From Acidobacteriota bacterium (GTDB lineage: Bacteria > Acidobacteriota > Terriglobia > UBA7540): a DNA stretch of 5,000 bases. Positions 1 through 4,760 of the stretch are shown one piece after another (the first letter of the stretch is position 1; each line of letters starts with the position of its first letter). Location: NCBI GenBank assembly GCA_003165615.1, contig PLWR01000201.1, positions 1-5,000 on the forward strand. Direction: 5' to 3'. The notes under the pieces were generated by a model that saw nothing but the letters and a program-made list of their open reading frames with translations, ran no database searches and was not told the origin of the DNA. Position numbers and translations under genes: made by a program.

Positions 1-134
1 CCGAGCTGCGAAAGTTGGGCTAATTTGGACCAGCCGGGCCGCTGCACCAAAATGCAGCAGGCACTTTCCCCCGCATTTCATGCGGCTCCGCTCAATTCCA
101 AGGGTTGTGTGGCTAGATGCCTCTCACCCTCTCC

Positions 135-171
135 TTGGGGGTCGGTGGGGATACTCCCCCAACGCCTTTTT
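135..171 (+). terminator. Possible intrinsic terminator of an upstream transcript
   Basis: TTGGGGG at 135-141 is exactly complementary to CCCCCAA at 156-162, giving a 7-bp stem with a 14-nt loop. A shorter alternative pairs the Gs at 147-150 with the Cs at 156-159. Five Ts (167-171) follow after CGCC. The large loop and the 4-nt offset of the T-run make it a weak candidate. Its place just before the purC promoter fits insulation from an upstream gene that lies outside the window. Confidence 0.35.
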
Positions 172-174
172 CCA

Positions 175-202
175 TTGACAACCCTTCGTGTTGCTTTAGA
201 AT
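175..202 (+). promoter_or_regulatory. Sigma-70-type promoter of purC
   Basis: A perfect -35 hexamer TTGACA (175-180) is followed after 16 bp by TAGAAT (197-202), a 5/6 match to the -10 consensus. Transcription would start near 209, leaving a leader of only about 15 nt before the ATG at 225. No PurR-type operator or riboswitch can fit in that leader, and none is evident upstream. This would be the promoter for the whole purC-cvpA-fis-like cluster. Confidence 0.7.
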
Positions 203-224
203 ATTCTTGCTCTAGACCAAGCCC

Positions 225-1127
225 ATGTCATCCAAACTCAATAGGGTTTTGCTGGAAACGAATCTCCCCGGTGTCAAGCTCTTTTCGCGGGGAAAGGTTC
301 GTGACGTTTATGAAATCGGCGACAAGCTGCTGGTGGTCGCCACGGACCGCCTGTCGGCTTTTGATGTGGTGATGCGCGAGGGCATACCGGATAAGGGCCG
401 GGTGCTGACGCAGCTCTCCTGCTTCTGGTTTAACCTCATCCAGGATGAGATTCCGCATCATTTCATTTCGGCAAAAGTGGCCGACTATCCCCGGGAGCTG
501 CACCCCTTCGCGGATCAACTGGAAGGGCGCTCCATGCTCGTGGAGAGGGCGCAAACCTTTCCCATTGAGTGCGTGGTGCGTGGTTACCTGGCGGGGTCGG
601 GCTGGAAAGAATATCGCGTCTCGCAGAGCGTATGCGGCATCAAGCTTCCCGCGGGGCTTCAGGAGTCTTCGCGCCTCGAAAATCCCATCTTCACGCCTTC
701 CACCAAGGCGCAGACGGGCCACGACGAGAACATTACTTGGGAGGAAACGGTCGCACGCGTTGGAGGAAAGGCAGCAGAAAAGTTGCGCGACCTGAGTTTA
801 AGGCTCTACAGCAAAGGCCGGGAGTTCGGAGAGGGCCGCGGCATCATTATTGCCGACACCAAATTTGAATGGGGGCTCAAGGGCGATCAGATTATTTTGA
901 TCGACGAGGTGCTGACTCCCGACTCATCACGGTTCTGGCCGCAGAATGAATACGCGCCGGGAAAATCCCAGCCTTCGTTTGACAAGCAGTTCGTCCGCGA
1001 TTACCTGGAGTCGCTCCGCTGGAATAAGCAACCCCCACCGCCTCCCCTGCCGCCCGAGGTGGTGGAGAAAACGAGTGAGAAATACCGCGAAGCTTATCGT
1101 TTGCTGACCGGAGATTCCCTCAGCTAA
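225..1127 (+). CDS. purC: Phosphoribosylaminoimidazole-succinocarboxamide synthase (SAICAR synthetase)
   Basis: This cytosolic enzyme of de novo purine synthesis condenses CAIR with L-aspartate using ATP to give SAICAR, ADP and phosphate. Family motifs appear in order: the nucleotide-binding GKVRDVYE (residues 23-30), DRLSAFD (41-47), the RGYLAGSGWKEY segment (119-130), the NPIFTPSTKAQTGHDEN stretch (153-169), IIIADTKFEWG (207-217) and LIDEVLTPDSSRFWP (225-239). At 300 residues it belongs to the long form, comparable to yeast Ade1 and unlike the roughly 237-residue E. coli enzyme. An in-frame TAG at 213-215 leaves ATG 225 as the natural start, although no Shine-Dalgarno sequence precedes it. 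A run of five prolines (270-274) sits in the C-terminal extension, where family members are usually proline-rich. The gene appears complete and heads a likely operon with the next two genes. Confidence 0.97.
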   Translation: MSSKLNRVLLETNLPGVKLFSRGKVRDVYEIGDKLLVVATDRLSAFDVVMREGIPDKGRVLTQLSCFWFNLIQDEIPHHFISAKVADYPRELHPFADQLEGRSMLVERAQTFPIECVVRGYLAGSGWKEYRVSQSVCGIKLPAGLQESSRLENPIFTPSTKAQTGHDENITWEETVARVGGKAAEKLRDLSLRLYSKGREFGEGRGIIIADTKFEWGLKGDQIILIDEVLTPDSSRFWPQNEYAPGKSQPSFDKQFVRDYLESLRWNKQPPPPPLPPEVVEKTSEKYREAYRLLTGDSLS

Positions 1128-1156
1128 GGTGAGTCCGCAGCAGGATCGACCGCGCC

Positions 1157-1708
1157 ATGCTCACATGGAATTGGCTGGATTGCATTCTTGCCGCAATTGT
1201 AATGGCTTCCGTGGTAACGGCCATGGTGAAGGGGTTCGTCCGGGAACTGATCTCCCTGGTGTCGGTGGTGATCGGCCTGGTGGTGGCGGCCTTCGGTTAT
1301 CCCCGCGCCGCGCTATGGTTCGACGATTTGACCAAGTCGCACGAAATCGCCCTGGGCTTGGGATTCCTGGTCCTTTTCCTGGGCACGCTGATCGTGGGCG
1401 CATTGGTGGGTGCGGTGGCGCGCAAGCTTATCAAGACCGCGGGAATCCAATGGTTTGACCGGTTCCTGGGCGGGATCTTCGGATTGGTGCGTGGCGTTTT
1501 GGTTGACGCCATTCTCGTGATGGCCATGGTGGCCTTCGCGATCAAGCCGGACGTCGTGCGGCAATCGGCCCTGGCGCCCTATGTGACCACCGGCGCGCGC
1601 GCCATCGCGCTGGTCATGCCGGGAAATCTGCGCGCCCAGTTCCATCTGGGCTTTGAAAAATTCCGGGAGACGCTCATTCAGACCGACAAGAAATCGGCCC
1701 AACCCTGA
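1157..1708 (+). CDS. cvpA: CvpA family inner-membrane protein
   Basis: A 183-residue integral membrane protein with four hydrophobic stretches, at about residues 7-24, 31-47, 65-87 and 107-128. The N-terminal pattern NWLDCILAAI, then KGFVRELISL, and the later DRFLGGIFGLVRGVLV (101-116) are typical of the CvpA (colicin V production) family. The C-terminus (about 155-183) is polar and probably cytoplasmic. Molecular function in this family is poorly defined. In E. coli, cvpA is co-transcribed with purF and is needed for colicin V production. Here it lies 29 bp after purC, so the link with purine genes is kept but with a different partner. The ATG has only a weak AGGA (1142-1145) 11 nt upstream, so translation may depend partly on coupling to purC. 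The length is normal for the family and no damage is visible. Confidence 0.9.
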   Translation: MLTWNWLDCILAAIVMASVVTAMVKGFVRELISLVSVVIGLVVAAFGYPRAALWFDDLTKSHEIALGLGFLVLFLGTLIVGALVGAVARKLIKTAGIQWFDRFLGGIFGLVRGVLVDAILVMAMVAFAIKPDVVRQSALAPYVTTGARAIALVMPGNLRAQFHLGFEKFRETLIQTDKKSAQP

Positions 1709-1736
1709 GCAACGACTCCCGCGAATCCCCTTGATC

Positions 1737-1740
1737 GGAG
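1737..1740 (+). promoter_or_regulatory. Ribosome binding site deciding the GTG start of the Fis-like gene
   Basis: GGAG stands 7 nt before the GTG at 1748. This supports the GTG start over the internal ATG at codon 12, which lies well inside the N-terminal helical region. Confidence 0.6.
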
Positions 1741-1747
1741 TACTGCT

Positions 1748-2005
1748 GTGAAAGACCAACTCGAATCCCTCATTAATCAAATGATTGAGCAGGGAATTCT
1801 TTTTACCGATGCGGTTTCAGAATTCGAGAAGAAGTTCATCAAGCGGATGCTGGAGAAGAACAACGGCAATCATTCCAAGGCTGCTGTGGCTCTGGGCATT
1901 CACCGCAATACGCTAAGCCGGAAGGTGGACGACCTGGACCTTAATCATCGGCCCAAGCGCCGCGCACCCGCTGTCCGCAAGCGGCGTCCCACCGGAAAAT
2001 CCTAA
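1748..2005 (+). CDS. Small Fis-type helix-turn-helix DNA-binding protein
   Basis: This 85-residue protein has a C-terminal Fis-type helix-turn-helix (HTH_8) at about residues 27-65. The sequence FEKKFIKRMLEKNNGNHSKA followed by AVALGIHRNTLSRKV matches the pattern of E. coli Fis (GN-x-x-x-AA-x-x-x-GI-x-R-x-TL-x-x-K) and of NtrC-type C-termini. It lacks any AAA+ or receiver domain, so it is a stand-alone DNA-binding protein. Residues 1-26 form a short predicted helical segment in place of the longer N-terminus of enteric Fis (98 residues). An unusual strongly basic tail (about 68-84, KRRAPAVRKRRPTGK) follows the helix-turn-helix and probably adds non-specific DNA contact. It starts with GTG, 39 bp after cvpA, and is likely co-transcribed with purC and cvpA. 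Target genes cannot be deduced. It may be a nucleoid factor or a local regulator. Confidence 0.88.
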   Translation: MKDQLESLINQMIEQGILFTDAVSEFEKKFIKRMLEKNNGNHSKAAVALGIHRNTLSRKVDDLDLNHRPKRRAPAVRKRRPTGKS

Positions 2006-2182
2006 CCTCTCATCGCCAAATTGCCGGGACCGTTCGAGGGTATGGGCGCAAATCCGCTCGCCCGGCCCGCAAAGGTGCGCCGTCCGGATTCCCAAATTGA
2101 CTTTGGCGAAAATGTTAGGGGGAAGCCAACAGGAGAGATGAGGCAGGGGCACCGGAAGATCCGGCGCCCTGCCTCACGAAAT
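2006..2182. other. Convergent intergenic region
   Basis: This gap lies between the 3' ends of the Fis-like gene and the minus-strand TPR-like gene. GGCGCA (2045-2050) can pair with TGCGCC (2076-2081), and GGGCG (2044-2048) with CGCCC (2059-2063), as mutually exclusive stems without a T-run. The dominant structure is the long hairpin at 2139-2176. No open frame here looks coding. Confidence 0.5.
2139..2176. terminator. Strong hairpin between convergent genes, probable bidirectional terminator
   Basis: TGAGGCAGGG (2139-2148) is a perfect 10-bp complement of CCCTGCCTCA (2167-2176). Inside it, CCGG (2152-2155) pairs with CCGG (2161-2164) around the loop AAGAT. The hairpin starts only 6 nt beyond the stop codon of the minus-strand gene and faces the end of the plus-strand operon. 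Neither side has a clear T-run, so it could instead be a 3'-end stabilising structure or one copy of a dispersed palindrome. Confidence 0.55.
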
Positions 2183-3547
2183 TCAATTACTCGGCGTCGT
2201 CGGCTTCGGCTTAACCGGCGTCTTCGTCTTCGTCTTCGGCTTAGCCGCCGTTTTATCCGGAAGGTCTGACGTAACCTCACCCACCAGTGTCAAAATCAGA
2301 TTAGGGGTCGCAACGTAAGAATCCAACGTTCCTTTGAAGGTTAGCAAGTCACCCTTTTGCAGGTTCTTGACGTTGGGTTGGGTCGAATCCTTTAATTCGA
2401 TGTCGTATTCTTCCGCGGATTTCGTGCTGTCGAGCACGGCAATACGCACCAGATTCACGTTTGCATCGGTCCCCTTTTCCACACCCACAAAGGTGCCACC
2501 AAAATTGGAGACGGGTTGACCCTTTATGCCGTCCCATTGCTTCTGGGCTGTCTCGCCACCCAGCTTCAGTGGATAGGTCAGCGTGTTAAATGCGTCAACC
2601 GTGTTATTCCCGGTTGGCTTCGGCGCCTCGGCCCGCGCGACCGTAAAGCCATCGGGCGGGTTGGGGGAAGCAGCCGCTTGAGCCTCTATGTCTGCAAGCC
2701 CCGTATCGGTCCCGTGGTAATCCACATAAGTCTGCTTTAGATATTTCTCCCATCCCTCGGCATTGGGATCTTTTCCCGCCTTCGCCAAATCCACGGCGCG
2801 CGCGTAATACCAAATCTCATTAGCGTAATCGCGTGGCGTGGAATAGTGATAGGCAAGGCCCATCCAGTAAGCTGCGTACCAGTCCGTCAGATTATCCGCC
2901 GTAGCCGCCTTCAGGTCAGTGATGGCGCCAGCATAGTCCTTGGCTTGCAGGGCCGCGAATCCGATGCAACTGTTGAACACGGCACGAAACTGCTTAACGC
3001 CATCCTGAAACTGCGCATCGGTCGCCCCCGCAGGCTTCTGAAGTTTTTGCAGGAGATCCAAACCATGGCGGGCGTCGCTGCCGGCGCGAGAGAGCTTGGA
3101 GGTGGCGTCCGGAGCGTCAGCCTTATAGAGGAACGGGAAGGTGAAACTCAAGAAGCGGAGCGCCGGGAGATTGTCAGGATCGGCCAACAGAACCTTCTGC
3201 CCTGCATCCACGGCTTTGGCCATATCATTCGATTGGGCGTATGCGAGCATGATCCTGGTCAAAACGTCGGCCTTCATAAATGAATTGGGATACTTCTGAA
3301 GGAACGCCTCAGCAAGCGGGATAAGCTTAGCCGGCGCCTCCTTAAAGAACGCCTCGTAGGCATCGTATTCATCCCGGCTGCTCCACGTGGGCGGGGTCGC
3401 TTGCGCCGCCTGGGGTGGCGCCTCCATGCGGTCCACGAGGGTCAGACCTACGGACCGGGCGGAGCGGATTGCGTGCTCGGTCGCAATAGCGCCGGACGAA
3501 AGACTGACCAGTATTGTGAGGGTCCAGAGCGCAGTGATTTTCTTCAT
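2183..3547 (-). CDS. Exported TPR-like protein with beta-rich C-terminal domain, function unknown
   Basis: This 454-residue protein begins with a typical signal peptide: KK at residues 2-3, a hydrophobic core at about 4-18, and likely cleavage after AIA at 20-22. It should therefore act in the periplasm or outside the cell. Residues about 59-125 read as TPR-like helix pairs, with patterns such as LAEAFLQKYPNS and AYAQSNDMAKAVDAGQKVL, and further pairs occur at about 195-255 (ALQAKDYAGAITDLKAA). Residues about 340-425 are beta-rich (FGGTFVGVEKG, then GDLLTFKGTLDSY, then LILTLVGEV) and may be an OB-like fold, which is an inference. The tail (435-450) is a Lys/Thr/Pro low-complexity stretch. Only one cysteine is present (194) and there is no lipobox. 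A good GAGG site precedes the ATG. I do not recognise a named family. TPR modules usually mediate protein contacts, so a scaffold or envelope role is possible. The gene stands alone and faces the fis-like operon. Confidence 0.85.
   Translation of the reverse strand: MKKITALWTLTILVSLSSGAIATEHAIRSARSVGLTLVDRMEAPPQAAQATPPTWSSRDEYDAYEAFFKEAPAKLIPLAEAFLQKYPNSFMKADVLTRIMLAYAQSNDMAKAVDAGQKVLLADPDNLPALRFLSFTFPFLYKADAPDATSKLSRAGSDARHGLDLLQKLQKPAGATDAQFQDGVKQFRAVFNSCIGFAALQAKDYAGAITDLKAATADNLTDWYAAYWMGLAYHYSTPRDYANEIWYYARAVDLAKAGKDPNAEGWEKYLKQTYVDYHGTDTGLADIEAQAAASPNPPDGFTVARAEAPKPTGNNTVDAFNTLTYPLKLGGETAQKQWDGIKGQPVSNFGGTFVGVEKGTDANVNLVRIAVLDSTKSAEEYDIELKDSTQPNVKNLQKGDLLTFKGTLDSYVATPNLILTLVGEVTSDLPDKTAAKPKTKTKTPVKPKPTTPSN
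2219..2236. repeat. CGTCTT hexamer x3 inside the TPR-like gene
   Basis: Three consecutive CGTCTT units on the plus strand encode, on the minus strand, the Lys-Thr repeats of the C-terminal tail (residues 438-443). Imperfect relatives flank them on both sides. This is a slippage-prone site that would change tail length in frame. Confidence 0.6.
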
Positions 3548-3556
3548 GGCAATGCT

Positions 3557-3561
3557 ACCTC
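3557..3561 (-). promoter_or_regulatory. Ribosome binding site of the TPR-like gene
   Basis: On the minus strand GAGGT lies 9 nt before the ATG at 3547. The start places a complete signal peptide at the N-terminus, which supports it. Confidence 0.6.
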
Positions 3562-3602
3562 GATGTTGGAATGGTGAATCGTAGGTGACCTGGGCGCACC
3601 CT

Positions 3603-3737
3603 TCATATCAGTATATCAGTATTGCCGGAGGCCCACGGGGCCTTAAGCGCTCGAAATGCTCGTTGAACAACCTGCGATCCTTCGGGTGACCCTATCCAAA
3701 TATCAATTCCTGACGGACTTTTCAAGTAAAATCTCAC
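3603..3737 (-). CDS. Possible 44-residue small ORF or gene remnant
   Basis: On the minus strand a GTG at 3737 is preceded by a G-rich AGGGGG about 4 nt upstream. It opens a frame of 44 residues (beginning MRFYLKSPSGIDIWIGSPEG) that ends at a TGA 55 bp before the TPR-like gene. The composition is less arginine- and histidine-skewed than the usual shadow frames. The frame stays open further upstream, but that part (for example a run of Arg and Trp) does not look coding. No family is recognised. It may be a small protein, a decayed gene end or chance. The downstream gene's candidate promoter would lie inside its 3' end. Confidence 0.2.
   Translation of the reverse strand: MRFYLKSPSGIDIWIGSPEGSQVVQRAFRALKAPWASGNTDILI
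3605..3622. repeat. ATATCAGT tandem direct repeat
   Basis: ATATCAGT occurs twice in a row (3605-3612 and 3613-3620), followed by AT. The repeat overlaps the candidate -10 of the minus-strand gene. It could be an operator or simply a chance AT-rich promoter element. Confidence 0.5.
3610..3618 (-). promoter_or_regulatory. Candidate extended -10 promoter of the TPR-like gene
   Basis: Read on the minus strand, TGATATACT combines the TGn extension with TATACT (5/6 match to the -10 consensus). The best-spaced -35 region is poor, as is usual for extended -10 promoters. Transcription would start near 3603, giving a leader of about 56 nt. Confidence 0.35.
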
Positions 3738-3908
3738 TTTGCCCCCTAACCCATTACCTTTTGACCTGTTGTTTAGATGCCAACGCTGCCGCCAGCGTCT
3801 CCCGATAGGAGTGCCAAACTGGTTGTTCCGTGGCGCGAGTGGCGTCCCCAAAGACAATTGGTCTTCCCGCGCCCGCCGATGATGCCGGCACGCGGCCCAC
3901 CCTAACCC

Positions 3909-3938
3909 TTGCGGTAGAGAGCCCATCCCTTCTAAAAT
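3909..3938 (+). promoter_or_regulatory. Candidate promoter of the helical-repeat gene, leaderless start
   Basis: TAAAAT (3933-3938) is a 5/6 match to the -10 consensus. TTGCGG (3909-3914) is a weak -35 at 18-bp spacing. The -10 box ends only 9 nt before the ATG at 3948, so transcription would begin at or within a few bases of the start codon. Confidence 0.4.
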
Positions 3939-3947
3939 CGCTTTCTG

Positions 3948-4760
3948 ATGGCTGACCTCTCCTCACGTGAACGCATACGGCAACGGGCGGAACTGGCCGT
4001 CGCGGTGTCTTCGCGCGCGGAAATTGAAAGCTTCTTCCAGGAAACCGCGAAAGATGTACTTCTGGGGTTGGCGCGCAATCCCCATTTGCAGGAGCGCGAT
4101 CTGCTGCGCCTGCTCGAGCGCAGAGACCTGGCGCATGAGGTTGTCCTGGAACTTGCCCATCACAAGGCCGTCCGGCGCAGTTACACCGTCCAACTCGCTT
4201 TCGTGAGGCATCCCAAGACGCCGCGGCAGGTTTCCCTGCCCCTCATGAAGTTCCTCTATATCTTCGACCTGCTGCGCGTGGCGCAAACTCCCGCTGTCCC
4301 CGCCGACGTCAAGATGGTGGCGGAAGAAACCATCCTTAAGAAACTCGACGGCATGCCGCGCGGGCAAAGAGCCTCTCTCGCCCGGCGTGGCACCGGTCGC
4401 CTTGCCGCCAGCCTCCTGTTCAACTCCGATCCCGAGCTCATTCGTTCTGCCCTTGACAATCCTCATCTCACCGAAGGATACCTGCTCAAAGTGCTTGCCC
4501 GCGAAGGTCTTCCACCGGCCGTCGTGGAACAAATTGCCCAGCACCAACGATGGTCGCATCATTACTATTTGCGTTTGGCGCTGATCCGCAATCCGCTTAC
4601 GCCTTTGGCCCGGGTGCTCGCCTTCCTTCCTGACTTGGCGGTCACCGACCTGCGTGAGATTTGCCAGGACCACCGCATGCCCCGGCAAGTGCGCAAGTAT
4701 ATCGAGGCCCATTGCGCCGCCCGCCTGAACAAGCAACGCCGCCTCTCCGCCCCGGATTAA
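3948..4760 (+). CDS. All-helical repeat protein with internal duplication, function unknown
   Basis: This 270-residue protein has no signal peptide and no clear membrane segment, and is probably cytosolic. Residues 43-132 and 170-259 align over 90 positions without a gap, with about 29 identities by hand count. Shared marks are NPHL (44-47 and 171-174), the LL-x-x-L helix after it, VV (63-66 region and 192-193), and R-(H/N)-P-x-TP (87-92 and 214-219). The pattern of short amphipathic helices with NP-x-TP turns recalls HEAT-like or leucine-rich-variant solenoids, which usually bind protein partners. That is a fold inference, and I cannot name the family. No catalytic motif is visible. An in-frame TAA at 3933-3935 forces the start at ATG 3948, which lacks a Shine-Dalgarno site. 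A longer frame on the opposite strand over the same DNA is judged a shadow. The gene stands alone. Confidence 0.8.
   Translation: MADLSSRERIRQRAELAVAVSSRAEIESFFQETAKDVLLGLARNPHLQERDLLRLLERRDLAHEVVLELAHHKAVRRSYTVQLAFVRHPKTPRQVSLPLMKFLYIFDLLRVAQTPAVPADVKMVAEETILKKLDGMPRGQRASLARRGTGRLAASLLFNSDPELIRSALDNPHLTEGYLLKVLAREGLPPAVVEQIAQHQRWSHHYYLRLALIRNPLTPLARVLAFLPDLAVTDLREICQDHRMPRQVRKYIEAHCAARLNKQRRLSAPD

Larger units (their letters stand above)
1..224. other. Intergenic region upstream of purC
   Basis: No convincing gene is visible here. The one long plus-strand reading frame runs out of phase into purC and has a composition typical of chance. A short hairpin (GCTGCA, 6-nt loop, TGCAGC) lies at 41-58 without a T-run. 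A second hairpin with a T-run and a sigma-70-like promoter follow and are listed separately. The region probably holds the end of the upstream transcript and the purC control region. Confidence 0.6.
3548..3947. other. 400-bp divergent intergenic region
   Basis: This gap separates the divergent TPR-like gene (minus) and the helical-repeat gene (plus). It contains an 8-bp tandem repeat with a possible promoter (3605-3622). It also has a hairpin AGGCCC-ACG-GGGCCT (3629-3643), a small palindrome GGGTGACCC (3684-3692) and a hairpin ACGCTG-CCGC-CAGCGT (3783-3798). A possible 44-codon minus-strand ORF lies at 3603-3737. I found no tRNA, no recognisable riboswitch and no mobile-element ends. A small RNA cannot be excluded. 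Confidence 0.5.

Noticed and set aside
25..372. 115-residue plus-strand frame at the window start
   Set aside because: It overlaps the 5' part of purC out of frame and crosses the purC promoter. Its Ser/Pro/Cys-rich composition looks non-coding.
228..722. 164-residue minus-strand frame over purC
   Set aside because: It lies entirely antisense to a gene with unmistakable PurC motifs and shows no family pattern of its own.
1313..1780. 155-residue minus-strand frame over cvpA
   Set aside because: It is antisense to a membrane protein gene. Its His/Gln/Arg-rich product is typical of a shadow frame.
2846..3283. 145-residue plus-strand frame inside the exported-protein gene
   Set aside because: It lies within a longer minus-strand gene with signal peptide and TPR pattern. 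No domain or ribosome site supports it.
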